A stretch of DNA of 64,000 nucleotides from Beroe forskalii (taxonomy: Eukaryota; Ctenophora; Nuda; Beroida; Beroidae). Positions 12,576-24,060 of the stretch are shown piece by piece. Made by a program: the position numbers and the translations under genes. The stretch lies in contig WFMF01000066.1 in the NCBI GenBank assembly GCA_011033025.1, positions 558,001 to 622,000 of the forward strand, read 5' to 3'. The notes under the pieces are model-generated. The model was not told the DNA's origin, did no database searches, and saw only the letters and a program-made list of their open reading frames with translations. Numbering within the stretch: position 1 is the stretch's first letter; the number at the start of each line of letters is the position of its first letter.

Positions 12576-12677
12576 GTTGTATGCAAGAGATGTAGTTCCA
12601 TTGACTGCAGGCTGTTCGTAATCAGGCAAATTTGGTGAGTCAAATAGATCTTTGAGATTGATTCGCAGAGTAGTCAT

Positions 12678-13064
12678 GTTGTTGTCCTCATTATGCTCGA
12701 TAGGAGCAATCAATCACGTCTATCAGCAAAAAAACAATAATCAAAACTTGCACGATCCAGCATTACTAAAAGTAACCAACTGTAAATTTTGCTCCTTCAT
12801 AAAATTTTCCAGAGCTTATTATTTGGTCCTTCGCACATTCATATCTGTTTAATGCTGTTTTAATTTCGTTGCTCCGTATCTTTTGTCTTGATTGGAATTT
12901 TTGGATGCGGTAAGAAGTATTCAATAAATTTGAGTTGCAATGTTTCAATCTGCGAACGAGGTGCTGCATAGCAGCGCCGAGTGAGCTGTGTATTTGCAGG
13001 CCCAACGGGCTTGCTAGTATCTTTATAAGTTTAAAACTGACTGTTAATTGTTTTGAGTGACCCA
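12678..13064. other. SEC13: Upstream region of SEC13
   Basis: This 387-bp interval separates the divergent RT pseudogene from the SEC13 start codon and should hold the SEC13 promoter and 5' leader. I see no TATA box at a convincing distance, which is not unusual for a housekeeping gene. Confidence 0.35.
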
Positions 13065-16000
13065 ATGGCTACTGTCATAGGAAAAGTAGAGACTCAACAT
13101 GAGAACATGATTGTAAGTACACCTAATATGCTGTGTTGTAAGCGTTTCAGTTTAACCTGTTTATTTGATCAATATATCAAAATACAACTCAATGGGAGAC
13201 TTGAGGAGGAATATGACAACAATGAATTTCACAGAAAAATTTTGATGACCGAATCTAGAATGTAGGGCTACAACATGTCAACATGTGAGTAGAAAACAAA
13301 CTTGGTTATCCAAGTTGGCACTATTTAACCATTGTTTGTATGAGATTGCTATTTGATTCTAATTTATAACTGGTCTTTTAATATTTTCAGCATGATGCAC
13401 AGATGGACATTTATGGACACCGGCTGGCAACATGTTCATCAGATAGATCTGTCAGAATATTTGAAGTTGACAAAAACCAACATCGTCTAATTGCTACATT
13501 GATAGGGTAATTAGAGAATTAAGCAAATATGTAACTTCCTCAATTTATTCTTTTATAGTTGTCTTCAAAACCTCGAAACTCTCTACTTATTACAGGAAAG
13601 CTTTTTTATTTCATTTGGCAAGTTGAAAGTTACAGTTTCTTGACCTCAGTTTTAATTCAGCTTAATAATAACATAATAGCATTTTAGTGACACCCTAGTT
13701 CAATTTTTGGGTCGAAATGAGCAACTAAATAGCAGATGATCACGTTCACTATTCAGCCCTGTTGAGTTTCTTACCCATAGCCCTACATAACCCTACATAA
13801 CCCATTTTCTGCCTGTCACTACAAGATGCACATTTACAGGCATGATGGACCAGTTTGGCAGATCTCGTGGATGCATCCGATGTATGGTAATGCATTAGCG
13901 TCGTGTTCCTATGACAAAAAGGTGGGTGATCTTCAAGATATTCAATGTAAGTAGTAATATGCCATATGGCAGTATGGCACTGATATGTCAGTATGTCTTC
14001 TTATTCCTTGATCGCAGCTTATAGCGCAATTCGTATACTGTGGATTTATCTCAACCAGGTCGTACCCTCTATCACTAGTAGAACAGTTGAGGGAATATTA
14101 ACCTCAGTAAAATTCATATGCCATATACCGCTAAAAAGATTGGGGGGAGGGGCCAACGCCCGCTTATGTCCCACTTTGTCCCGTTTTGTCCCGCTCCAAA
14201 AAATGTCCCGTTTGAAAATTTTAATGAGCACGGGACAAAAGTGGGACATAACGGTACAAAACGGGACAAAGAGGGACATTTTTCTTGTCGAAACTTTTCT
14301 GAAAACTAAAACTGGTCATAGGCCATTTTATTGATTGACACAGTCAGAGTGACCATTGATTGAAACCGCAGTGGAACAATTATATTGAGAAAATGCATAT
14401 AAAATGCATATATTGTAGTCCCAAAATAGCTTATAAAAATTCAAACAAACATCATTTTCCATCTTTCTGAAACGATATATACCTAGTTCTGGACATAACA
14501 TCTTGAACGAATTTCATGATATGAATTAAATTGAGCCCAGAAGTCGTGACCATATATAATATTACAACTTACAATTACATGGTCGAGGCAAAGCCGAGAA
14601 TATGCTGCAAGTAGTACAAATGGAATAATGGAGAGCTTTACTGCATATCTTCATTGTGATTCTATGGTGTTATTAAAAAGAGCATGGAAGGGGCCTGGTA
14701 TAATGGTGATTGGATCATGTCATATCAAAGCAGCACAAAAACATGTCAATTGTCAATAGCGTGCAGTCATAGATTCGGGGTCAAGCATGTTACGTCACGG
14801 CCAGACCTGTTAGCGGGTATGAAATAGCCAATGAAGCCGAAAAAGCTCCAGGCCCCAGATAAGGATTAGATAATATGATAACAATCAGATTATCATGGTC
14901 GGTGAAGGTTGGAGCCAAGTAATATAAAGTATGGGTGATACATCAGCTATCACTACTCAAGGTCAAGATCCTATCCAGCCACAAATTTACAAATGGGTTT
15001 ACCAAGCCTTCCTAAAAGTTAGGGCCAGAAACCTAACTGATCCGCTTTTAAGACCAGGGTCTAACACTAACAGCCATTGGTCAAAATTGGATTTTTTCTC
15101 GCCTCTAGGCAAATGACCAGATTACCACTTTTTGAATTCTCGTGATTTTCTGCCTGATGGGGCCTGGCATATAAATTTTCCTGAAATCTACAAGTAGTTT
15201 ATGGTTCCTAAAACCCGAAGTTATTGGCAAAAGTTCTGCTAGGACATTAATTCAAGACAAAAAGCTCTAATTTTTGAAGTTCTTATGAAGTCGAGTGGCC
15301 GAATTGAGCAATTCAGTCGATTGGCTTAGTCAAATTGTTGTGCAAAATTATATGATTGAGTGGCTGAGGACATTAATTGAAGACACCAAACTCTAATTTA
15401 TGAAGAACTTATGAAGTCGAGTGGCCTAATTGGGCAATTTAGTCGATTGGCTGAGTCAACTGGTTGAGCAGAATGATGAAATCGAGTGACTGAGTTTAGT
15501 GATATCCTGTAGGACGATATCTTGTAGGACGGTCCAGCTGAGTGGGCGAATTGATAGGTTGGGTCGAAACTTTGACTAGAGTGATTAAAAAGAGTGGTCA
15601 AGCAGAGTATTAAAGTATTAAATCGAATTGCCAAATGAAGCCGTCGAACATGCCAGTTGCCACTACATACATACTTTTATGAGCTAGTGGGGGCCAAGGG
15701 CAATGCTAGATTTTTCTAAGGGGGTCAAAATTTACAGGTAAATTTTCATTTCTCGCGGCTTAATTTTGCTAGATGGCTATTTTGTTTGGAGATATGAGCT
15801 TCAAACTTGTTTTGCCCATCAATAATAGGTCAAAATTGATGGGCAAACCAATACTAATATCTCAATTAGCGCTTTAAATCGACTTTCACTTTCGTCATAA
15901 CTTTCCATTTCAATGTTTCTCCATGAAGGCCTCAAATTTTTATCCCCATGAGAGCCAAAATCCCCGGGCCGGGCCGTGTAGTCCCATGCTCTTGAATCGA

Positions 16001-19000
16001 GTGGCCAAGACGAGGGTTTAATTCTTGTGGCTGAGTCAAATAACAAGTCGTTGAAGGATGAGTCGAGTGGGCAAGCCAAGAAGCAGAGTTGAATGGCCGA
16101 GCCAAGTGCCCAATTGAAACCAGTGTTGAGTGGCCATATTTAGTGACTGAGTGATGTGGTCAAATTGAGTAGTCAAATAAAGTAGTCGTGTTGACAAGTC
16201 AAATACAGTGGTCACTGGCCAACCGCCAAATCGTCAGTTTGCGCCAGTATCAGGCCTACCTCACGCCGTTATCGCGCCAGTATCACGCCAGTAGCGCGCC
16301 AGTAGCACGCCAGTAGCGCGCCAGTAGCACGCCAGTATCACGCCAGTCGACACTTACTTTAAGCCAGGACGCCAGTAGCACGCCAGAATCAGATCATATA
16401 CTGGCGTGTTACTGGCGTCCTGGCTTAAAGTTAGGTTCGACTGGCGCGATACTGGCGTGATAATGGCGTGCTACTGGCGTGATACTGGCGTGCTACTAGC
16501 GCTACTGGCGTGCTAATGGCGCGCTACTGGCGTGCTACTGGCCTCGACGGATCGCTCAATTTACCTTAAAGTTAGGTTCGACTGGCGCGATACTGGCGTG
16601 ATAATGGCGTGCTACTGACGAGATACTGGCGTGCTACTGGCGCGCTACTGGCGTGCTACTGGCGCGATAACGGTGTGAGGTAGGCCTGATACTGGCGCGA
16701 TACTGGCGTGATACTGGCGTGGTACTGGCCTGATACTGGCGCGATACTGGCGTGATACTGGCCTCGACGGATCGCTCGATTTACCGAGTGATAAAGAATC
16801 TGGTGGTAGAATTGTTTAGTCAATTTGAGCAGTTGTGTCGAGTTGTCAAGTGGAGTGGCCGAGCGGAGAGGTAGAGTCAAGTGGTCAAATTGAACAGTCA
16901 AATTGAACAGTCAAATTGAGTATTCAAATCTAGTAGACAAGTAGGTATAATGGCCGATCTGAGTGTCAATTAGAGCAGTTGTGTCGAGTTGTCAATAGGA
17001 GTGGCCGAGCGGAGAGGTAGAGTCAAGTGGTCAAATTGAACAGTCAAATCGAGAAATCATGTCGAGTTGTCAAATAGAATGGCCGAATTGAGTGACCAAG
17101 CCAAGTGATTGAGTCGAAAAGTGGAGTCAGGTGGTAGAATTGAGTATTTAATAAAATCATGTATTCAAATCGATAAGTCAAGTAGAGTGGCCAAATCAAA
17201 TGGACAAGTCGAGTGATACTGATAGAGTCGAGACTCGAGAGGTAGGGTCAAGTAGCCGAATTGAGAAGTCAAATCCAGTACATCCATGTCGAGTAGTCAA
17301 GTAGAGTGGCCAAATTGAGTGGCCAAGCTGGGTGATAGAATTGGGAGGTGGTTACTGAGTTACTGGAGTCAAATGGTCAAACTGAATAGTGAAATCGATT
17401 TGTCGTGTCGAGTAGTCAAGTAGAGTGGCCGAATCGAGAGGCCAAGCTGAGTGATACTGATAGAGTCGATAGGTAGGGTCAAGTGACCGAATTAAGAACA
17501 ACCAGTATTCGTGTCAACTATTCAAGAAGAGTGTCCGCAAATTGAGTTGTCGTTGAATCTTCGAAGTCAAATAGTGGCCAAATTGAGTGGCTAAGTCGAT
17601 CAGTAGTATCAAGTGGTCTCGAATAACGACCAAGCCGAGTTAGCGAGATTATAGGTCGAGTTCATAGGTCAATTTGACAGGCGGAGTGGCTAAGAATACT
17701 TAAGTAGATTAATCAAACCCAAAACAGAGCAACCAAAATTAGAGGTCAAGTACAAGTGTCCAAATCGAGTGACCAAGTCGAGCGATGGATTTGAATGGAT
17801 GGTCAAGCCAGGTCATTAAATTGAGAAGTTTATAAGAGAGGCCCCTCAAGTGTTCGATTTTTGTGGCCAATTCGAGTCATTGGACATCGATTCGAGTAGC
17901 CGAGACATATGGGATAGGGTTTCCATTATCTACTTGAAATCTTTTATCTAGATAAATAGATAATTTTTTCGCCATTATCTAGATTATCTAGATAAACTAG
18001 ATAATTTTTGACTCCGAAATTTATCCAAATTTGACACAATTTTCAACGTTAGAAATGCACGACTTTGCAGTGGAACATCATACTATAACCAGCTGTCGGT
18101 TATTGAAATGGATGATATTAATGGCCACCAAAGTTCATGAGGATATTAGATTTTGAATAGAGTTCAGACATTCATTGCTTCATTTTTGATTGAGTTGAAA
18201 TCAGTTATCACCCATAGATTCTCCCATCATAAAGTAACAACACTATCTACCAATTAGTTGCTATTAATACTGCATTATTCATCGGAAAAGAGTCAATAAA
18301 TGTGGAAATAAAGTAAATTTCATGATGATGGCCTCGGAGCTGCTGGGATGCTGGTAAAATTGAGAATAACTGAATAAAAAAATAAGGAATCAAATTCCCT
18401 CGCATTAAATCATCATAACAAACCAAAGTTGACAGTTCCTTTGACTTTGAGCTGAATGCATTAATATTGACCGTTTTGTAGGTTACTTTCAAATAAGCAA
18501 TCACTTTGCCATAGCTGGAGGCTACTTTCGTACCTATTTACAGCCTACTTTTCGTCAAAGGGCGTCAATAATTTGACATAAATTGGAAGCAGAATAGCGA
18601 GTGTTACGAGTAGGTAGGTATTTAACTTTCGTTAAACTGTTAAAGTGGCAAATGACGATTTGTAAGATGTGATAAGATACTTTGAACAACGCCTTCTAAT
18701 TTTGTAGCTATTCATATCAGTTTAACAAAGGTCAAATCATCAGTAAAACAGATAGTACTTGAAGCCAAACAGCCTGCCCATGAACCTGAGAGCCCTAAAC
18801 ATTGAACTATATGTCCATATAGAATCATGAAATGAGTTGCCCAAGTCCTATGCATAGCCATAAATTGTCTTACTACCTAAGATCTCCGAAACGGGTATGA
18901 AAATGAACAGATCAGAAATTTTTGGAAAATTTGAAATCCTACAATTATTGGAAGAAATTCAGGAAAATGGCGATTTTAGCTGAAATTTCATGGCAAAAGG

Positions 19001-21327
19001 GATATGAAATTTATCTAGATATCTAGTACAAATTATCTAGATAAATAGATAACGATTTTTTGCAAATTGTCTAGATAATCTTATCTAGATAATATCTAGA
19101 TGGAAACCCTAATATGGGAGAGTTGCTGGATTGAGCAGCGGAATCAAGTGGCTTAGTGAAAGCTCTGCAGAATCAAGTAATCTAATTTATAATCGTGTAG
19201 CCGAGTCAGTGGCGGATTTGAATGAGCTAATGGTCAAATAGAGTGGCTGATTCGATAGGTCAAATTGAACGATTGACTCCTAAAGTCCTAAAGGACGATT
19301 CAATTCGTCGATTCGATGCGATTCAAGGCCAGGTAGCTCAGTTGGGAGAGCATTGTGCTTTGTAATCGAAAGGTTGCTGGTTCGATTCCCAACACTGACA
19401 ACTGTGCAAAGGGTTGAGACCTTTCACAAACCCAGGCGTGTGGTTTACTCAGCCGATTGTACAGTATAATTTTCTGTATCCTATGGATAAATGTGGACAT
19501 TTCCCTTGAACTCTTTATGAAATAGCTAACATTGATGATGTTCCTTGAGTCTTATAGATAAACACATAGAATCAAGCAGTCATTGGTAGGATGTAGCCTT
19601 TAAAACTTTAAACTATGATATGGTACTATAGTACAGGTGGCAACCTTTATTCCAGAATGTTTTTGAAACTGATCAAATAAAAATTCGTAAATTTTCAAAT
19701 TTTTCAGTCCAAATGTCCCGTTTTGGTACACTTTGTCCCGTTTTGTCCCGCCTTGTCCCGCTCAAAAAAATGTCCCGTTCGAAAATTTTTATGAGCAAGG
19801 GGCATAACGGGACAAAACGGGACAAAACCGGGCGTTGCCCCCCCCCCCCCCCAAGAGATTAATCTCGAATCACAGGAGCTATACCACCCTGATCCTCAGT
19901 GGTAAAGAGCTTTAACCCACGCTCCTTATTAATCACGTAATGTCATCATTATGTTATTAATCCAGGTAATCCTATGGAGGGAGACTGACCGGGGCCAATG
20001 GGAGAAGTTCTACACGCACGAAGTGCACCTGAGTTCTGTCAACTCGATCCAGTGGGCCCCGCCCGACACCGGCCTCTACCTGGCCTGTGGGTCCAGTGAT
20101 GGGAATATCAGTGTGCTACACGGCTCTGGGGAGGACAAGTTCTCTAATCAGATCATCCCTAACGCTCACCATGTGAGTTTCTGGGTGCTGTAAGTTAGAC
20201 TGTTTGTTAGATCATATTATGTCGCTTGCTAGTAAATGATGTGGTTTTGGTTCGCGCGTATAACCTGTGTTTTCTGAGCTATGTGCGTGTTAATATGGTT
20301 ATATTCGCTTCAGACAGGAGTGAATGCAGTCACCTAGCACCCTCGCACCCCTCCGGTACTACACGATGTGAGTTATACAATGTACATGGTACAGCGCAAA
20401 AAATTCAATGGTCAATGTACAAAGGCATTTATAATTGCTTGATAAAGTTTCCGTATGTTTCTAGCTCTTTGGTCATACTTTACTGCTTTAAATTTCCTCG
20501 ATATTCGTTTAGACAGTGATAAAATGATCAATAAACCCTTGACAGCCGAGTAACAAAGGATACGACGTGGTTAGCAAGAGGTTTGCCTCCGGAGGAGGTG
20601 ACAATCTGGTAAAGATCTGGAAATTCAGGTATTGAGGGTACACTGAAAAGCATGGAAACTTAGCTCTCAATCGGTTGACGGCATGAGATCGTTTGATTTG
20701 ATGAAGTTATTCCCAATTTAATTCTGACACGGTTTTCATCCAGCATTTTGTCCATTATAGCAGAGCTATTCGGTTGATCGTATACCATTCACTGCCTGAT
20801 GGACCAATGTTAACCATCTCATACTCATAACACCCATTTCTCAGTGACGACAAGGGTGTTTGGGAGTTGGAAGCCCAACTGGAAGGTCACACTAACTGGG
20901 TCCGTGACGTAGCCTGGGCCCCTGATACGGGGTTCACCACCAACACCATTGCCAGCTGTTGTCACGATGGTAAAGTCATTATCTGGCAGTGCAAGGACCT
21001 TGACAAGGCGGCGTGGGATAGCAAGGTATGGGCAGCAATCACATTAGCTGGATTAGCCTGAGTTATTATGTTTTAGCAACGGAAGTTCGAGAAATTACAA
21101 TCAAAACATGTCATATCATGTTACATATCAAATACTAATTTAATCTCAAGCGCAAACTATGTAATTTTTTGAAAAATGCTGTTGCACTTATGCATTACTT
21201 ATGAATTCGTGAATTACTTATTCGTGTACCATTGCAGCGAACTATGCACACATTTGACGACGTTGTCTGGCACCTCAGCTGGTCAGTCATGGGAGACATC
21301 CTAGCAGTCAGTGGCGGTGACAACAAG
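13065..21327 (+). CDS. SEC13: SEC13, left copy: exons 1-8, exon 5 carries a stop
   Basis: SEC13 is a WD40 beta-propeller subunit of the COPII outer coat (with SEC31), the Nup107/Y nuclear-pore complex and GATOR2. Exons read 13065-13112, 13391-13506, 13840-13921, 19966-20172, 20314-20367, 20546-20628, 20845-21025 and 21238-21327, all GT-AG with compatible phases. Blades are clear: [97 protein letters not shown] and [20 protein letters not shown]. The start gives a short N terminus as in animal SEC13. Exon 5 is broken: TAG replaces the Trp of the NAVTWAP motif, and the exon is 3 nt shorter than in the right-arm copy, through two small indels. This could be decay or a consensus error. The last exon was not found. 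Intron 3 is about 6 kb because of nested elements. Confidence 0.92.
14331..15289. other. Unassigned interior of the 5.7-kb element
   Basis: AT-rich sequence without a credible reading frame or repeat that I can recognise. It lies between the GTCCCG-rich end and the minisatellite. Confidence 0.4.
15290..17870. repeat. Degenerate GAGTGGCCGAATTGAGTAGTCAA minisatellite
   Basis: Some 2.5 kb are made of short, strongly diverged phrases such as GAGTGGCCAAATTGAG, AGTCAAGTGGTC and CGAGTAGTCAAG, with a loose period of 11-13 bp. The array resumes at 19120-19290 beyond the nested element, so that element inserted into it. It is interrupted at 16205-16775 by the CGCCAGTA repeat block. No coding function is indicated. 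Confidence 0.7.
16205..16775. repeat. Inverted arrays of CGCCAGTAG / CTACTGGCG words
   Basis: The first part (about 16235-16390) repeats GCGCCAGTATCACGCCAGTAG. The second (about 16395-16765) repeats the complement CTACTGGCGTGATACTGGCG. The block therefore folds on itself, with two internal copies of CTTAAAGTTAGGTTCGACTGG and of CCTCGACGGATCGCTC. It looks like another foldback element with its own minisatellite. Exact ends are not resolved. Confidence 0.65.
17915..19111 (+). mobile_element. hAT-like element, TATCTAGATAA family, intact copy
   Basis: The ends TAGGGTTTCCATTATCTA and TATCTAGATGGAAACCCTA lie between perfect 8-bp duplications ATATGGGA (17907-17914, 19112-19119). Each end carries several copies of the palindrome ATCTAGAT in the context TTATCTAGATAAATAGATAA. 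The 1.0-kb interior has no transposase. This is the simplest member of the family here and serves as reference for the copies at 27334-31697, 33186-35928 and 60378-61513. Confidence 0.88.
19322..19490 (+). mobile_element. tRNA-derived SINE-like element
   Basis: The sequence contains an RNA polymerase III A box (TAGCTCAGTTGG) and, about 45 bp downstream, a B box (GGTTCGATTCC) in tRNA-like spacing. About 100 bp of unrelated tail follows. The anticodon stem does not pair, so this is not a working tRNA gene. The 3' limit is uncertain. Confidence 0.65.
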
Positions 21328-21515
21328 GTATTTTCATCTTTCATGGCTTTTTCGTCCGATTAAATCAATTACTGGCGCATTTGGATAACAGAAACTGTCG
21401 ACGTGGAAAATGGACAATTGTGGCAAATTTTTCTCAACTTTGCGTAACGCGCGGTGACATTTTATCGATGTGGGATCATTTCAGCATAAGCTAAGGGTAG
21501 CACGTACGTACGCGC

Positions 21516-21579
21516 GCTCAATAATCAAGCCGGTTGCGCGCGCCGGGCCCGGCGCGCGCAACCGGCTTGATTATTGAGC
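21516..21579. repeat. 64-bp perfect palindrome, no spacer
   Basis: The sequence GCTCAATAATCAAGCCGGTT continues through GCGCGC runs to a GGGCCC centre (21545-21550) and back, matching at every position over 64 bp. The same palindrome is present in the right arm at 62709-62772. It may be a tiny foldback element. Confidence 0.9.
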
Positions 21580-21581
21580 TA

Positions 21582-22836
21582 ACCAGCATGTTTCCAGCAA
21601 ATGAGAGACCACAAATCGCATGCTGATCCTGTTGTAGACAAGGGACTAGCATGTGACTGCAATGCTTGATGTACCGGGGTGTGTTGGCTTTGCTTGGTGG
21701 CTCGGGGCCTTGGGCGTGGCTGGGGCATTGGCTGGCCCCTCCTGGCTTGAAATTTCTGGTGCATGGGGTGTTGAGGCGCACCTGGTGTAACTGGTGTTTT
21801 GGGGCGGGGCGGTTTGGTTGCTGTCCCGGGCGGGTCCGGGGTCCCTGCGCTGCGTTGCCGGGCCGGTGCGGTTCGGGTGTGTTGAGTGTTGTAGGAGCAT
21901 ATTACCAACAGACGTCATCACAGTGGTGCATGAAAGAAAACCTGCCAAAGTTCCCCATAACGGCGGCCGACGGTGAATCTTTGGTTAAGGACAGGGACTT
22001 ATGGGGCAATTCTTCTCGAACGAGCACCCAGTCTCAAGGTTTTCTGTTTTGAGCACATCCACATCGTTCATGTTCATTGAGCCACGGTGGACTTCTGTTT
22101 TCTCCCAACATCCTACACTGGTATAGCATGCACATCATGCCAGCCAAAGCCAACTTCAACCAAAGTCAACTTCAAAGTCCAATCACACACACACATGTCT
22201 TGCCTGTCTATTCTCCATTAACCAGTCCAGTCACCACGACTCCCTCATCAGCTCAGCCCTGGGGTTAGGAAGGATTCTGGCATACGTGCCCTTATCCTGA
22301 CGTGCAACCTATGCTAGACACCTTAGCCAGGCCATGTCCACCTTTTGGTGCTCCCCCATACCTGCCCCATTGGGTTGACAGTTGATCTCATTGTTACTAA
22401 CACATACCAACTCAACCATGTCCACCCTACCAACCATGTTTACTGAACGTCCTCATTGTGACCTCTACAGCCCCATCTGCTACATGATCAGGTGTAGCAG
22501 TATGGCTGCCAGAGGACATCCTCATCCTCTATAACCCATCATCACAAAGACACTCCCAACCCGCAAAGACACTCCCTACCCACAAAGACACTTCCCACCC
22601 ACAAAGACACTCCCCTCCTGCAAAGACACCCCCACCTGCAATGACACCCTTCACACCACCCCTCCACTTGAACCATCTCCACCCCCTCCTCCCCTGCTGG
22701 GGATCATCTGGACCGCTTGAGAACAGAGATCAGGTAAACAGTGGTGTGCACGATTATTTACAATCGATATGGCACCGCCTGAACATGGGCTCAAAATGAA
22801 TCACCTCGGTGGTTCACTACAATCTTATATATTATA
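21582..22836. other. 1.25-kb segment present only in the left arm
   Basis: Between the 64-bp palindrome and the TTTTTGGGTAAAACGATC anchor the left arm has about 1.25 kb. The right arm has only a few bases there. The segment includes a GC-rich part (21670-21890) and a degenerate ~18-bp minisatellite of the form CACAAAGACACTCCC (22540-22640). No terminal inverted repeats or gene are evident, so a deletion from the right arm is as likely as an insertion here. Confidence 0.7.
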
Positions 22837-23282
22837 TCACTTTTTGGGTAAAACGATCCGCGGTTGCCTTCAAAAGTGAGGCAAAGCTTCTATTCATTAA
22901 CACCTTAATTAAACATTCTCAGCATTCACATAAAAATCATACAACAAAAAGGTGTCCCAAAAATCCTGATCGGAATCTAAAAGGCATTTTAGCTGGTGAA
23001 GTGAAGTGATGAAAAGACAGCAGAGCTGATAACAGACTAATGTGGCCTTGATAAGGCTGGTGGCATCACGGAATTTCACACGGCGGGTGACAAATTCTTG
23101 CAGTGCCCTGACTCCCTAACCATTGATGGTACTAAATATGCGCCGCCGGAATGGCGAGCAAGTATTGGGAGTAGGGTGCGGTGTGTAGGTCATGACAACA
23201 GTTAACAAACTTTTGGTAATTATGATTCACAAATTTGGCATAAACATATCAAGGAAATATATCATTTCATATAAGTATGCTA
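22837..23282. other. Arm sequence without recognised genes
   Basis: This interval is shared by both arms (mirror at about 62255-62700). I see no gene in it. Confidence 0.4.
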
Positions 23283-23694
23283 TTAGTAAAATTGTCTCTC
23301 GTGCGGAATAATATTAACGTTTCTGATGATGTCATCACTCCGATGAGTGGGTTTTCCTCGGTATCCTCTGATGGCAGCTAGAGCTGTTCTCAGGGATGGA
23401 GAAGCGTAGTTTCCTGCGCACATGAGACATCGTTTCTTTAAACTGTGATGTACGGAGTTCTGTGTGGCCCAGCCTTGCAGTTGTAAGCAGTGAGCGGTAC
23501 GGTGGACGTGTACCAACATTTTGACAGTGGCCTTGAGTCCAAGGCCCAACATTGCCCATGTGAGGCCTCGGAGAAAAAAAGGTGCCCCATTTTTTACTAG
23601 ACGGAGACAGAGCTCTGATTTTGCTTTTGATTCGTCTAGACGAGCTGACCATGTATTCCTTTGGCCCTTTACCAAAATTGGACAAAAAATGGCC
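23283..23694 (-). pseudogene. Unrecognised small ORF, left copy, frameshifted
   Basis: On the minus strand the frame from about 23685 encodes MSNFGKGPKEYMVSSS, continues through a 120-bp stretch absent from the right arm, then TRPPYRSLLTTARLGHTELR and FKETMSHVRRKLRFS. An extra C relative to the right-arm copy then shifts the frame and ends it early. A TATA-like TTTATAAG lies near 23812 on this strand. I do not recognise the protein. The product is basic and has no signal peptide or membrane span. Confidence 0.4.
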
Positions 23695-23879
23695 AAGTTA
23701 AGCATCAAGAGCTTCAGTTCCTTGATTAACAATCCTTAAAACAAGGGCGTCCACCGCATATAGCCAGGCGAGGCACGTAGATTCGTCTCCTCCAACGACG
23801 AAAGTTGCTTATAAAGGTATCGCCGGCACACAGGAAATATTTCCTTGTGATTTGGAAACTAGCTCATTACAATCATTAT

Positions 23880-24060
23880 TACCCTGCAGTGTAATTACTT
23901 TTCGAATTTTTGAGCAATATTAATCATGTAATTCCACCGTACCCAGCAGTTGAATTACTGTCAAGTGTGTAATTACTATACCTCAACTGTTTAATTACTA
24001 TTCAAGTGTTGAATTACTATTCCCAACTGTTGAATTACTACTGTTGAATTACTACAAATT
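23880..24060. repeat. TTGAATTACTA minisatellite
   Basis: Short direct units of the form TGTTGAATTACTATTC recur, becoming degenerate outwards. The block is mirrored at 61600-61790 in the right arm. The minus-strand ORF that runs into it from 24323 changes between arms and is not supported as a gene. Confidence 0.65.

Larger units (their letters stand above)
9146..12677 (-). pseudogene. Decayed non-LTR-type reverse transcriptase gene
   Basis: Read from an ATG at 12677, the frame covers an N-terminal region, then the RT blocks LIPLDKNPG / IGELLRHVVGK, AVILINAENAFKSMNR (palm Asp), GTTQGD and the catalytic VWLADDGTAVG. A thumb-like region (RHLGACLGSEEF) follows, and a C-terminal CPCGSTFNITHTLNC knuckle with CKKGGFVHMRHGNIRD. 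This architecture matches a reverse-transcriptase family I recall from many cnidarian and other invertebrate proteins; I cannot name its clade. The copy is dead. One hAT-like element interrupts it (11494-12575). In-frame stops occur at about 10670, 10400 and 9824, and the frame shifts between about 9524 and 9420. At least two of the stops are TGA where CGA (Arg) is expected, as CpG decay would produce. Confidence 0.8.
14142..19852. mobile_element. 5.7-kb non-autonomous element in SEC13 intron 3
   Basis: The ends are G-rich/C-rich inverted repeats (GGGGGGAGGGGCCAACGCCCG at the left, its complement with a C14 run at the right). They are followed inwards by repeated GTCCCGTTTTGTCCCG words in inverted orientation (14166-14275 and 19710-19830). 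The flanks are 8-bp AAAAGATT (14134-14141) and AAGAGATT (19853-19860), a one-mismatch target duplication. The interior holds minisatellite, a second foldback-like repeat, a nested hAT-like element and a SINE. There is no transposase, so this is a large cargo-laden hAT-type passenger (inferred). Confidence 0.72.

Noticed and set aside
19322..19398. Functional tRNA gene (Thr-like anticodon TGT)
   Set aside because: A and B boxes are good but the anticodon stem does not pair and the acceptor ends are poor; a tRNA-derived SINE fits better.
21392..21457. Possible last exon of SEC13 after a 64-bp intron (KLSTWKMDNC then stop)
   Set aside because: An in-frame TGA and a faint match to the final blade exist in both arms, but the intron would be far shorter than the others and lacks a pyrimidine tract; left unannotated.
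21579..22052. GC-rich overlapping ORFs on both strands
   Set aside because: No recognisable domain, overlapping frames on opposite strands, and the whole stretch is absent from the other arm.
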